From Telmatactis stephensoni (Eukaryota; Cnidaria; Anthozoa; Actiniaria; Isophelliidae): a DNA stretch of 64,000 nucleotides. Positions 24,784-37,000 of this stretch are shown here, one piece after another. The position numbers were made by a program, and so were the translations under genes. Within the stretch, counting starts at the first letter, position 1. The number at the start of each line of letters is the position of its first letter. The notes below the pieces were generated by a model that was not told the origin of the DNA, did not search any database, and saw only the letters and a list, made by a program, of their open reading frames with translations. The stretch spans positions 1 through 64,000 of the forward strand of contig JALIZF010001721.1 of the NCBI GenBank assembly GCA_029948255.1, given 5' to 3'.

Positions 24784-25355
24784 TTATGTCTGACTTCGTC
24801 GAAAAATTCCAAGACGTTTTTGGCGAGTTTCTGGTTTGGAGGGCAGAGGCTCTGGCTTTAGTAGTTCAACGTCTTGAGGGACCTTATTAATTACAAAAAC
24901 ACACAATCAGTGAAATGGAAATTGGTTAAACTTGTCCCCTCCCTTCCCCAACCCACAACCAATTAACATGCACCGCCTCTCATTCCTAGCCTGTCCCAAT
25001 ATATAATATACAAAGCCAACGCCCAGTGCCTCATGGCTTGCGTAGCGGTCTTCACCTTTCCCCAAAAGGCTTTTGGGTAACGAGTAAAACTGAACCGGAT
25101 GCAAAAAGTATTACTTACAGGATGTAGTTTGTTCCTTCGTTTGAACCATCGGCTCACACCCTTTGGTTTCTTAGAGGGGGTGGGCAAGGGAGACTTGTCA
25201 TCATCCTTCTTAGAAGAGGTTGACGAGTTGTCTTCATCCTTATTGGTGGGTTCTAAAGCAAGAGCAATATGTATTAAGATAAATTCTGAAGAAAACAATT
25301 TATGCCACCGGGGGTGTATAGAAGGATAGACAGAGAGACAGACAGACAGAGAGAC

Positions 25356-25419
<64 letters not shown>

Positions 25420-27495
25420 GGACAGACAGACGGACGGACGGACGGACGGACGGACCAAAACATGAACAAACCTTTTTTGCCTTTGAGCCGTCGTTTTTCC
25501 TCCTTCTTTTTCTCCTTTTTCTCTGTCTTTGCAAAAATCTTATGAAGTCGGGATTGTTTCTGATGGTTTTCCTGCATGGTGATGTTGATTAAGATTTGAT
25601 TTACTTTGTACGATATAATGATTGTGATGTTGAAGCACAGCACTGGATACTGCGTGCACAGGAACGCTTCTTCGCGGATTTGAAATTTATTAGAAAGATG
25701 AGTTATCCTTACCTTTGCATTTCCAGGGTGTGTGTCAATCTTATCAACGCTATGCTCAACAGTTTGTGGTCCTTTGGCTCCAAACAGCTCATGGAGTTGT
25801 TCTTTTGTTCTGTATGGTAGTTGGTATGTTGATTTCAGATTTTTGAAGCCTGATCCTGTGCATGAGTTTAACAACAGAAAATTTATTGTGAGTACTCATG
25901 TCTTTTAACTTTCACAAAATCATATGGAAAGCCCTTGAAACATGGACTCAACGAAATGAATGTTGGACTTCATGGGTGGGGTCTCTTCAAGTTTGAGAGG
26001 GTGCCGGCTAACGATCACATGACATAAAGAAATAAATAAAAATCAGAAACAGATGGAAGGGAATTTTTCAGTTATTAAGTGATTCAGCTACTATCTAAAG
26101 TTAATATCTCACCGGCTGACTGTTTGAGTGGATGTATCATCATAGATTGTTCTTCCTTGTTTGGCCTTGAAACTTGTACAGGTGGAATATTCTTTGCTCC
26201 GAACAACTCGTGAAGTTGTTCCTTGGTTCTGTAGGGCAATTGATAGCCGATTGTTTTCACTTGTTTGATGCCTAAATCGGAAAGTTTACTCATGAGATAA
26301 AAAGTATATATTTTCCCAAACTGTATATAAAAGGTGAAAAACTCTTGGTCGCACCTGAAGATTCTTTCAACGGGTGTATCAGAGCTACTTCAATGTTGCG
26401 TGTCTCCTTCGTCTCTGGTGGTGGAATGTTTTTAGCTCCAAACAACTCATGAAGCTGTTCTTTAGTTCGGTATGGCAATTGGTAGCCGGTTGATTTAATT
26501 TGTTTGACAGCTGAATCTGAAACTTTAATGATTAAATGAATTACAAAAAATTATCACTCAAAGAATGCTAACTAAAAAGAAACTTGCGTTTTGGGAAATT
26601 AATGGTTACTCAAATGGAATAATGAATGAGAATAGAAGAAAAAGCGAAAAAAAAAAATGAAACAAGAATATGAAAAGAAAGAAAGATACGCTATACGATC
26701 AATCGCTTAACGTTTTGCTCACCTGAAGATTCTTTCAACGGGTGTATCAGAGCTACTTCAATGTCGCGCCTCTCCTTCGTCTCTGGTGGTGGAATGTTTT
26801 TAGCTCCAAACAACTCATGAAGCTGTTCTTTAGTTCGGTATGGCAATTGGTAGCCGGTTGTTTTAATTTGTTTGATAGCTGAATCTGAAACTTTAATAAT
26901 TAACAAAAAACAAAAAAACATTACTCAAAGAATGTTTACTAAAAAGAAACTTGTGTTTTGGGAAATTAATGATTACTCCGGGAAGAATGAATGATCGAAT
27001 GGGAATAGAAGAAAATGAGAAAAACGAAAAAAGAATAAAGAAAGAAAGATACTCTGTTACGATACAAAACGTACACATGTACTATACGATGAATCGTTTT
27101 ACGTTTGGCTCACCTGACGATTCGTCCCACGGGTGTACCAGAGCTTCTTCAATGTCACGCGCCTCCATCTTCTCTGCTGTAGGTATACTCTTCGCTCCAA
27201 ACAACTCGTGAAGTTGCGCCTTTGTTCTAAACGGTAGTTGGTAGCCGCTTGAGTAGCCATTTGGCTGGGCCAGAGGATGTATGAGAGCGTCGTCTTGGGC
27301 TTGCAAAGCTTCTTCTTGGTCTTTGCGCTCTAGTTTTGGGATGACTTCTTCATTCTCCGTAACTGTCGTAGTGTAACTGGACTTCCAGTCCTTGATGGGT
27401 TTCACCTCTGAAGGAAACTTCTTGATAGCGTCGCTGCAAAGTCCAGCTCGCTCCATCTCTGTTGTCACATGTTGTAGTGACATTTCGTCAGACAT
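24784..27495 (-). CDS. Five-repeat protein with one repeat per exon, function unknown
   Basis: Minus-strand exons: 27495-27114, 26884-26723, 26516-26355, 26271-26113, 25855-25713, 25571-25472, 25252-25119, 24882-24784 (446 residues, all phases consistent, stop TAA at 24784-24786). Exon 1 has a unique acidic N-terminus (MSDEMSLQ...) ending in repeat 1; exons 2 to 5 each encode one repeat of about 47 to 54 residues: a linker (SAIKQIKTT), the core YQLPYRTKEQLHELFGAK, IPP, a charged stretch and (A)(L)IHPL(K)ESSG. Repeats 2 and 3 are nearly identical, repeat 5 is the most diverged. Exon 6 is Lys/Glu-rich (KTEKKEKKKEEKRR), exon 7 Ser/Lys-rich with RWFKRRNK, exon 8 ends RQKRLGIFRRSQT. No signal peptide, membrane segment or catalytic motif is seen; a cytoplasmic modular binding or filament-associated protein is only a guess. 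I do not recognise the repeat family. Confidence 0.8.
25327..25455 (+). repeat. (GACA)n / (GACG)n microsatellite
   Basis: About 30 copies of GACA grading into GACG(GACG)n, in the intron between exons 6 and 7 of the minus-strand repeat-protein gene. It reads open in several frames, giving spurious SVCLSVCL- or DRQTDRQT-type frames. Confidence 0.95.
26355..27113 (-). repeat. Tandem duplication of a repeat exon with its intron
   Basis: Segments 26355-26722 and 26723-27113 each contain a repeat exon (third and second) or its upstream intron and are closely similar outside the coding part as well: both introns share ACTAAAAAGAAACTT, TTTTGGGAAATTAATG and GAAAGAAAGATAC blocks. Exons 2 and 3 are both 162 bases with the same phase. 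The duplication therefore copied exon plus intron and appears recent. Confidence 0.8.
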
Positions 27496-28609
27496 CTCGA
27501 AAATTTAGGTCAATCAACACAATTTTTTCTTACGTAGTTTTGTGCGTCCGCCTCTAGTGAAAAGATTTGGAAAAGTGACGGATTCGATGTTGGTAAGTGA
27601 TTTTTACGTCATCTCGCGAGCGGGTGCGTCACAAACGGATCCATAGAAACCCATCTTGCAAACCACATGCGCAAACAACTTCTTGTTGTGGAAAATCCGC
27701 GCGCAATGCAAATGCGCCATTTTGGATTGGCACGCAAGGAGTTTTGGGAAATGAAGTTAAACTAAAACGAGTTTCGTTCTCGAATTTTAAATTATAAAAC
27801 TTGAGGTTGAATAAAATATGCAATCAACTATTTGAAACATCAATAGCAAAATATAAGCTGAAAAAAAAATCCCTGTAACTACTACGAAGGCACCCCCAGG
27901 AACAGAATAACAAAGCGAATAGATAACTAAAAAACAGGAAAAAATTAATTAAGTTTTGGGACGATCCTCCCGAGACATTCAAAGAAGCTGAGACATCGAA
28001 TCAACTTACGTAGAGGATGAAGGTTTCAGCCCCATTCGCGTCAAGCCAAAAATTACTGTGATAAAAGGAAGTCCCCGAAAAAGTAAAACGCATTTCAATA
28101 TGGCACTGACTGGACTCCGTTTTACTCTCAATTCCCACAAATCAATTGAAATTAGATTGAAATTCCCGAGTCCCGCATCCCGAATCCAAATTTCGATGTT
28201 TAACGCTTTGAAAATGTATCCTTGCTGTATGTGAAGTGTTCTTACAGACACAGTCTTCAATGGCAGGAGTTGTTAACTACAGAAAGAAAAACCAATGAAA
28301 CAAGAAACGAAGAAATGAAAGAAAAAACAGAAAACAATTTTGTTATCTTGGGTTTCCTGTGGTATCGTTAGCGTCGTTCGCCCGCCATCTTTGAAATAAT
28401 CGATGAGACTTTTGTTGGTCCCAATTGGTCATCGTTTGTTTGATATTGGATACAAAGTAATGCTCTAAACTTACAGGACGTGAATAAACACATTCTCTCG
28501 ATATGTTCTGACCCTGTACTGCTAAAGAAAAAGTCATCCAAGCGTTTATATCAAATTTAACGCTTCACTAACCGGTGGAAGTTTGCTTAACAACCGTGTC
28601 TGGCTCAAG
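27496..28609. promoter_or_regulatory. Divergent intergenic region, repeat-protein gene and Rab34
   Basis: The two genes point away from each other with 1.1 kb between start codons, so both promoters lie here. Motifs seen: GCGCCATTTTGG at 27,713-27,724 (YY1-like on the minus strand) beside an octamer-like ATGCAAAT, and CGCCCGCCATCTTTG at 28,379-28,393 (YY1-like AAGATGGCGG on the minus strand). No coding sequence is seen. Assignment of promoters is inference. Confidence 0.4.
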
Positions 28610-31600
28610 ATGTTGGGTTCAAAGAATAATCGAATAATCAACAAATTTCCTCTGGTGAGTTTTTATCTTATTCTCTTACTTTGTGCTTTGATATACAAAT
28701 TCATTTGAACCCTCGGTGGAGTCTTTTGTCACTGAAATAATATGGAAACTCATGATCGGTCGATTTAAACTTGCAGAGAAGCGCTCGGTTGTTGGTCGCT
28801 TTTAAAAAAATTCTATTGAATATATAAACTGTATTGCTCTGTGCATACGTGAAATATGACTAAAAGTACATTTAATGGCCTTTTATAATTATGTAAGCTT
28901 AATACTAAGTTGGTAATTAAGGTATTTAAATAAACTTAAGCTAGTACTGTAACATATCGTATATACAAGGGACCAGTGGAGTCTGTCAGTTTATGTCTGC
29001 AAATATATTAACAGTTCCGTGCTGTAATAGTGTTCTACCAATATAATTGACATGATTTTATTGATCTCCTTTGATTAGCCCTACACCAAGGATGCAGCAC
29101 CACGGCAAGATGGCAACTTCCACATCAAGACTAGAGATGCATGCGCATCTGGACACACCAACAATATTGGGTAGGTAACCATGGCACTGCCTGTATATTG
29201 GTATATGACTAATATAGTAACCATGACAACAGAGATATTTATATATATATATGGTAACCATGGTAATGCCTGTAAATTGGTATACTGATGACATCATTTT
29301 GATCTTTTTATGATATATAGTTCATGCTCTATTTACTGATATTCATTATTATGATAATATTTGACAATCATTCTTCTAATCTTTAATCTATCAGGCTTAA
29401 AGTGTGTAAAGCAATAGTGATTGGTGATGTAGCTGTTGGTAAAACATGTCTAATTAATAGGTAAGTAATGTATAAAGAACAAGAGAGCGTGTTATATCGG
29501 TGGATAAACATATATAGACCCGATATAACATGCTTTCGAGTTCTTTATATTACTTATCAAACGTCTAGTTGTCAATTATCATATTTGACCAGAATTTTCC
29601 AAGTTGACTGTTTTTGGCTTAGAAAATCCAAGTTAAAGTTTATGCAAATTAACAAAAATCTTTATCCGATATAAAGATCTAATGTTACAGTAGTGATTTC
29701 CATTGTGTTTTCTAATGAATTGTTAATGGTTTGATAAGCAGAATTATCTGCCATTTTCAACATTCATGACAACTTTTGGAGACAAGACTTTTGTTTATAT
29801 ATGGGAATTGCTGAAGTTTGCTCACTTGTATTGGCCCTTGCGATTTCCATCCCTCTATGAAGGTCACGAGACATACATCAGTTTTTAAATACCACTTGTC
29901 CTTGATGGCTGTCATGTTGATGTAATACTATCAGTGTCAGACCATCAGTAGTTGGTCACATACTAATACCTGATTTATCACAATTCTAGATTTTGCCGTA
30001 ACACATTTGACAAAGACTACAAAGCAACTATTGGTGTTGACTTTGAAGTGGAAAGATTCAAGATTCTTGATCAAGATTTCAATTTACAGCTGTAAGATCA
30101 ATAATGTTATACTGTGTTTCCTCAATTAAGTGTTCTCCTTCAATTAAGCAACCCCTTAATTAACCATCCCCCTTGAAGATGGTATTTGAAATAAGTGCCA
30201 CCCCTGGATTAAGTGGCTCCTTCCTTTACTCCTGTTGGGCTTCCTGTGGTGGTCACTCACACACACCGATGCTTGTGGATCAACCTTCCAGTACAAAATA
30301 GTGAAAATGTATGATATAGACTTAATCAGTCTATACTAATGTGATGGGATGTGATTTTTAGTTGTATCTTGTTGATAAAACTAGTATGTTTTTAATACAG
30401 ATGGGATACTGCTGGACAGGAGAGGTTTAAATGCATGGCGGCAACTTATTACAGAGGAGCTCATGGTAATTATTTGCAATTTTATGTTGCAAAGGAATTC
30501 AAGGCGATGTTAGAGCTAAAAATATTTAATGAGTTGAATGTGTTATATTAAAGGGTTATTAACCGAGCGCGAGGTCTGTACGGGAAAATATCAGACCGAG
30601 GTCTTGACAGTAAGGACCGAGCTATAGGCGAGGTCCGTACAAAAAAGACCGAGGTCTGATATTTTCCCGTACAGACCGAGCAAACGAGGTTAATATAAAC
30701 TTATTTATTATATGGCTTCGACAAGTCCCGTTAAAACAGTTGCTATTAAAACGCAAACTTTTCTTTTCATCCAGGACAGCGGTCCTGATATGGCAAAATA
30801 CAGACCATGCGTTAGCCAATCAGAATTCTTGAAATTATCTAGCCATATAATAAGATGTGATATCATCATTAATTGGACTCCAAATACCATTATTTATTGG
30901 TCCATTGCAGTTGTCCACTTCCAAGATATACTTCACCAGCCACAAATAAAGGAATTAGAATGAAGCTACATACATTAAGCTTAAAAAATAAAACATTTGT
31001 TATGTTACCAATGATTGAGCTTGATGTACTTAGCCTCATCTTGATCTTTGTGTGTGATAAGTCCAGCATATCTTGGAAGTTAGTTATTAGGTTTTTAGCT
31101 TACATTTAGCTGCTCTTTTTTTCTAGCAATAATCTTGGTGTTTGATATGACGAGTGTGGTTAGTTTACAGAATACAAGGTAAAGACACTAACTAAAGATA
31201 TTTTTTTCTCTTATTTTATGAAGAAATATTTGAGTTAGTCTAGAATACCTTCTTTGTTGGGATTCCTGTACCACAGGTATCCCAACCCTCTGCCTATAGA
31301 GCAGGCTAGATATTTGAGATATATTATATTTATGGTTCATAATTATCATTCTTTTCCATTCATGCACAGACGGTGGCTAGATGAAAGTTTGGACAGCAAC
31401 AGAAATTGTTATCCTGAGGTGTTCTTAGTTGGGACAAAGCGAGATCTTTGTGTATGTATCCAAACATTTTACATCCAATATATTGATGTTCTCAAGGAAT
31501 TTCTCACTTTGACAGTTCATAGCTGCCAACCCTCCTGGATAATCCGGGAGTCTCCAGATTTTGGGCCTCGTCTCCCGGTCTCCCGGATAAAGACCTAAAT

Positions 31601-33175
31601 CTCCTGGATAATCACTCAAATCCTAAAATCACGGCCATTTTAACTGAAATATCGTATATCTTTCTTGAAATATCGTCTTTCCCCTGCTTGAGGTAGGAAA
31701 ATCGACCTCGGAGATAGCGCAGTGTAGCCTCGAGTACGTTTTGTCCCACTTTGAGTCTCCTTTCCTCCCCCCCCCAACTGAGAGGGAAAATCGACCCAAT
31801 TCTAAGGAAGAAATGTTTATCTCCAGATACGAAAGCCTTGGGGGTTGGCAGCTATGCAGTTGTCCTTCATAGGTCTAATCAGACACTAATTAATAGTCTT
31901 CTACATTTTGGTTAGAAGTCTAATACAGTGTTGATAATATATTGATTTTTATGACATACACAGAAACAAAGAGATATAGATGTAATGGAATCCAAGGCAA
32001 TAGATATGGCACAAGATTTACATGCAGAATTTTGGTGTGTTTCAGCTAAATCTGGTAAGAATTTTTAAAGAATGTCTACTAGTGGTGGTGTCAATAGACC
32101 ACATTTGTATATTTTGATCAATACCAAGGCTTCCAAGAGGAAAACAAGACTGGTTTTCATGAATAATGGAAGCGGAAGCAACATAGGCCGACTCAGTAAT
32201 GCACTGTTCATTGTCTTTTTATCACACCTAGGTGAGAAATGCAACACTGACTCTACGTATCTTGCTTCGCAATCTGCTTCTGTACTTGCAAAAAACAGGC
32301 TAAAAGAAATTACACTTTCAACAAAAAAGGAAGGCATTTTTTTGTTTTGCTCCTGGAATATTTCAGATCTTGAACCATTGTCCATTAGAAGAGCTCATAT
32401 TTTTTTGATATTCAATTAGCTCCTGTAAGGGACACCCTCTGGAAACTCAAAAGGTGTCCAGAAGTGAAGCTGTCCACTTCACTTATGGGAGCATGTAAAT
32501 ACAGTGTTTACAGCTGAAATCATTGCATCGTGACCAGCAAGTCACACCAAGATCAGTTTGATTTTGTTCTTTTCTGCAATCTAACAATAGGCATGTCACA
32601 GAAAATACCAAAATCAACACAACTTAGTGAAATTTGCAGGTCGCGATGCAATGATTTTGGCTGTAAGTGGGAGTAATTTCAAATGGGGTTCTGGAAAGGT
32701 GTCCTTAAGTGGAGATTTCTGCTACGAGTGTCTGTTAGTGGAGCTTTGACTGTAGTTTGTTTATTCTTGTGTAATAATATGTATTATTTTATAGGGGAGA
32801 ATGTTGCAGATTTTTTCTGTCGTATGGCATCCATTACATTTGAACAAGCCATTTTAAGAGGACTAGAAGAACAACAACAGAGACATGGGAAACAAATTGG
32901 TGGTGGGATCCAAGGTAAAAGTACAGGCATTACTGAAAATGAATGCAAGAATGAATAAAAAGGTGAATGGGAAGTGGATAGGATGAAGATGGAGTGTCAC
33001 ATTTGTTTCTAAAAATGGATTGGATGACTATAGAATGACTAATTTATGGGAAAGAGCATGATATATAAGGTATGATTCTTGTAATAATCATTTTCCTTGT
33101 GATTTAGTTTCCAAGAAATTAGAAGCACATGATGAAAAGCCAGTTAAATCAAGTTGCTGTGCTGGTCATAAATAG
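28610..33175 (+). CDS. RAB34: Rab34/Rab36-like small GTPase
   Basis: Exons: 28610-28654, 29079-29170, 29395-29460, 29990-30091, 30401-30465, 31127-31178, 31370-31451, 31964-32054, 32795-32914, 33108-33175; 260 residues, as for human RAB34 (259). Rab34/36 GTPases act in Golgi/lysosome positioning and early cilium formation. The family's N-terminal extension precedes the G domain. G1 is GDVAVGKT, switch I TIGVDFEVERF, G3 WDTAGQERFK, G4 GTKRDL (the Asn of the usual NKxD is replaced, as is typical of this subfamily), G5 SAKSG. The C-terminus SSCCAGHK carries the two prenylatable cysteines but with four residues after them. All splice phases agree; the start is the only in-frame ATG before the conserved part. 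RAB36 is the alternative assignment. Confidence 0.93.
29174..29267 (+). promoter_or_regulatory. X-box-like palindromes in Rab34 intron 2
   Basis: GGTAACCATGGCAC (29,175-29,188), GTAACCATGACAAC (29,217-29,230) and GGTAACCATGGTAAT (29,253-29,267) resemble RFX X-boxes and lie directly after Rab34 exon 2. The first and third sit in related sequence (CCATGG...TGCCTGTA...TTGGTATA), so part of this is a diverged tandem copy. Confidence 0.35.
30557..30860. mobile_element. Fold-back element (GTACGGGAAAATATCAGACC)
   Basis: Arms at 30,557-30,599 and 30,655-30,698 are inverted copies over about 43 bases (TATTAACC...GGTCTGTACGGGAAAATATC). A second, smaller inverted pair TTATTATATGGCT / AGCCATATAATAAG closes at 30,703-30,856. 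Non-coding, Rab34 intron 5; the open frame at 30,712 is not part of any gene I can support. Confidence 0.7.
31518..31856. mobile_element. MITE with CATAGCTGCCAACCC termini and 5-base target duplication
   Basis: Begins CATAGCTGCCAACCC and ends GGGTTGGCAGCTATG; CAGTT flanks both sides (31,513-31,517 and 31,857-31,861) as a target-site duplication. The interior has CTCCTGGATAATC / TCCCGGATAA repeats. About 339 bases, non-coding, Rab34 intron 7. Confidence 0.75.
32420..32714. mobile_element. Nested fold-back element
   Basis: Outer arms CTCCTGTAAGGGACACCCTC / GTGTCCTTAAGTGGAG and inner arms CAGCTGAAATCATTGCATCG (32,510) / CGCGATGCAATGATTTTGGC (32,642) are two concentric inverted repeats. Rab34 intron 8; non-coding. 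Confidence 0.6.
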
Positions 33176-33619
33176 CATCAAGAATGGCTTTGAAGACAAA
33201 GTATGAATAATTACAGGATTGAAGGATGGAAAAGAGATGACAGAAAAAATGACTTCCAGATAGAAGAAAATGAAATCTTAAAAAGCAGAAGTAAACAGTA
33301 GAAAAGAGAAAAGGAAAGAAAGAAAAAGGACTAGAATGTGATGGGGTACCTTTTGTGCTACCACTTAGAGTTACCAATTAGAGATACTAATTAGAGCAAT
33401 AATTAGGAAACAAAAAAATTATCACAGCAATTCAATCATAGATAAGTTTAAATTGTATTTATTATTATTTATATATTACAAGTACATCTACTACATTATT
33501 GAAAGCCCAGGTTTTGCTAGGTTAATCTAATAAATGTGTATTCAGTCTGCCACAGTCCCTAAAAGCCCAGGCACACCATGCAATGCACTCTTCCTGAAAC
33601 ATTATGTGCAACTGGCTTG

Positions 33620-33686
<67 letters not shown>

Positions 33687-34017
33687 ACAACAACAACAAC
33701 AGCAACAACAGCAACAACAAGTTCATTATACCCATCAAAAAAAGATGATAAAGAATAACATTTATTATAAAAATAAATGTTCTGCATGCTTAAAATAGAA
33801 AGCTAATTGAGCTAAGCAGTTTAGTGAACAGAGACAAGACCTTGGTCTGGAAAAGTACAACTTGTCATGTGCAATGTTGCAGGAGTAGATATTGATCATA
33901 CGCTTGCAACTTGCATGCAAATATCAGTTGCAGGTTTGGTCCCATGGTGAGATTTTGCTGTCACATAAAATGTTACAAGAAACACTGCATTATGTGCCTG
34001 AGCCTCGAGCTGCATCA
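33176..34017. other. Convergent 3' ends of Rab34 and NUP88
   Basis: The stop codons are 842 bases apart. AATAAA at 33,529-33,534 (+) suits Rab34 and AATAAA on the minus strand at 33,761-33,766 suits NUP88. If used, the transcripts do not overlap and the trinucleotide array (33,620-33,720) lies between them. No other gene is seen. Confidence 0.5.
33620..33720 (+). repeat. (CAA)n-(CAT)n-(CAA/CAG)n trinucleotide array
   Basis: About 10 CAA, then 11 CAT, then CAACAG-type triplets. It can be read as poly-Gln/His or poly-Val/Asp but lies outside both genes. Confidence 0.95.
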
Positions 34018-37000
34018 TCAAAGTCCAGCTTGTAGTTTGAGATCTCTGACTTGGTTGACCAGATCCGTTATGGTATCAGACCTATAACAAAATAACAATT
34101 AGTTGAAGTCCTTGCAAAATAGAGTGATCCTTAGATCTAAATTCTCCTTTGAAATTCAAAAAAACTTGGATGAGAACTATGAATTTGATCAGACCACATT
34201 ATATTGTATGATGAACACCAACTAGAAAGTGTTGATTATATCATATATGGATCTGCATTCTTGTTCTCTAGAACACTGATAGCTAGAAGCCACACGTACA
34301 CATCACCATTAAGAGTTACTACTGACAGTATTCAATATACAAATGTATATATAGATAGACCTTGTGGGATCATCACTTTATTTAAATTTCTTATTTTTTG
34401 ATAATCAATCTTCAGGGAAATGGTGTACTTTCAACAAAACATGCTGCATCGCTCTACAAATTTTGTGTTACTTACTCATTTTTAAGTACACTTCTTATAC
34501 TTTTTTGTTGGGCAGGACTAAGCAGAGGTAGTGATGGTGATGATGACGTACTGCTACTACGTCTTGTCTTGTGTCTTTGTTTTGCTTTAATCTGAGGAAA
34601 ATAGGGAAATTAAGTCAACTAGTAGTCTGCATTGCTGGCAGTCTGCAGTTTTGGGGGCGGAGAGAAAATGACCGCGGTCTTTCATTTTTCTCTGCCCCCA
34701 AAACCGCAGACCACCAGCAACGCAGGCTAGTCAACTAGTAGTCTGCTGATACTAGGAATCATATTAGAGGATCAAGTTATCAACATTGAAAGAGGTTGTT
34801 TCAGTGATAGTTTTTACAGTGCATTCCTCTTGGGAAATAAGCTTGTGTTTGAACTCCTTTGATTAAGAAGACAGCTTACTTCAAGTTGACTATTTTTAGG
34901 CTGTGTGGTCTCATTCATGCATGATTGTTAGATTGTTTTGTTATGATTCCTGATCTTGCTTCAGATCCAATCCAAAACCAAGCCAACATAAAATAAATTG
35001 TATTGTATCATGGGACTGTTTTTGGGGCACACAAATTCACTTTAAGATGTGATACAATGCAACAAAGTACTACAACTTAGAATGAATAATTTCCATAATT
35101 CAACTGGAACATTAACTTTAATTTGGAATGGCAAATTGAAGGTACATGTAAAGGTGTTCAGTGTTCTCACCTGTGAAAGTGAATCCCTTAAAAAACCCAC
35201 TTGAAGTTGAATGGCCTCCAGTTCTTCTTTCATGCCTTGCTCTGCCTTGGACAACACTGGGATGTGGGTTTGGATTTGTTGACAAATGACTTCAACTCTG
35301 AAATGAAATAAAGAAGGAAAAAATAATAATAGCATACTGCACTAATGATATGATGTCTAGGTTCTGACAAGCTCACATATTGGAATTCATATGCCCCAAT
35401 CCAGTCTTTTTAGCAGTGAGAGGAGGTAACTTAGAAGAACTTGATTTGAAAAACACAAAAATGACCATTTGGCAGCCTTTAATCTTTAACTTTACAGCCA
35501 TCTAAGGGTAGCCTAAGGGTCGATCAGCTGTTAAATTCCATGATAATTAAATTCATATCAATTATCATGGGAGGAGGCCTTTTTCATATTTGCTAAGGAG
35601 AGAGAGTAAAGAACTATTAATAGAGGCTTTGCACCACCATGTGATGGCAGCCATGACAGGAGGCATAACATAGAGTGTTTTCCCCCTGGGAAACTGAACT
35701 CTTTCCCCCCTGGGAAACTGAACTCTTTCTCATGTAAACCAGATTAGTCCAAACTCTACTGTTCCTGCCTCCTGTATGTCATGGCTGCCATCACGTGATG
35801 GTGCAAAGCCTCTATACAAGTAAAGCAAGGGGTTCAATTCATGAAGATTTTAAACTGAAGGACATCTGGCTGTGACACCCAGGCAAGACTACAGACATTT
35901 ATTATCAGAAGTTAATTTGAGTTTCTCAAGACAGCCAGGCAAAACCCAGCGAAGTTGTCTCCACAACAGGTCAATTTGCATGGTCCCCTGCCTTTAATGA
36001 ACCCATGGGTACAGAGTTTTATCCATCAAGTTACCTTTCTACAAACTGGATATCTCGAGTTACAATGTCCTCTATTTTTTCTGCTAAACCTTCAGCCTTT
36101 TGATGAACAGATTCTTGTTGAGTTTGTAGGTTTTCAAGGTCTTCTTGCTGTTTTTGCTTTTGATCTTTTAAAATGGAAACCCTAGACAAACAAGAGTACC
36201 ATCCTTAAGGAACTGTATAACCTAATTCACATGATATTTAATTTGAAGTTCTATGTCACTGGAAAAGGAATAAGAAAAGGACTTAGAATATAAATGACCA
36301 TGCATTCTTGCATACATGTAGACCACACCATTCAGGAAATGTTACCCTATAGGAACTCTTGCTTTTATTGAGATTCAATGTTTACCTTTTTTCGATCTCT
36401 TCTTTAGCATAGTTTTGTTTCTGTATATATTCCTCTCTTAAAACTTGTTGAGCTTCAGTTAAAATCTCCAGGCAATCTTTCTGTGATAATTCCCTTGTAG
36501 GTCTGGCTCTGTAAATAATACAACAGTTATCAGGGGCTCATTTCTTGAAATATCCAATAACTTTATGGGCCCAATAATTTTTGGGAAAAATTACAGGAAT
36601 GCATGCACACACAAATTTTCATATAAATTGAAAATAACATGCTATAATTTTGAGAAACATCAGTGAACTTTATTGGGTAAGTTAACATGCCCATTAGTTA
36701 TCAGGTCTTTTGAAAAATGGGCCTTAGGTATTTTAAATGAGAATATGTACAACAAGTGATCTGAAATGATACCTTAGTAATGGTGTAGATGTATTTCTTG
36801 TTAACAGTTTTCGTATGTGTTCCACAAAGGAGCCAGAAAGAAGGTGACGCATGGGAGATACACTTGTTCTATCAAAATATGAAAAACACACATAATTATT
36901 ATAAGGACATTTCCATGATGGTGTTATTTGACTTCAACTACCGGAATGCTTTAAGAATTTTCTTTCTTATTCAGATTTCTATTTCTTCATGAGAACTAGT

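Noticed and set aside
24963..25874. A 303-codon open frame on the minus strand
   Set aside because: It joins repeat exon 5, introns, the GACA microsatellite and two later exons of the repeat-protein gene. The splice sites inside it are good and give a consistent model, so the long frame is not a separate protein.
24784..27495. Identification of the repeat protein as a beta-thymosin or WH2 actin-binding protein
   Set aside because: The multi-repeat layout is reminiscent, but the core lacks the LKKT/LKKV motif and the preceding helix pattern, so I leave it unnamed.
30712..30963. An 83-codon frame in Rab34 intron 5
   Set aside because: It lies within and after a fold-back repeat and matches nothing; Rab34 exons on both sides join in phase without it.
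33602..33798. Poly-Gln/His (plus) and poly-Val/Asp (minus) frames
   Set aside because: Products of the CAA/CAT trinucleotide array between two gene ends; no start context or splice link.
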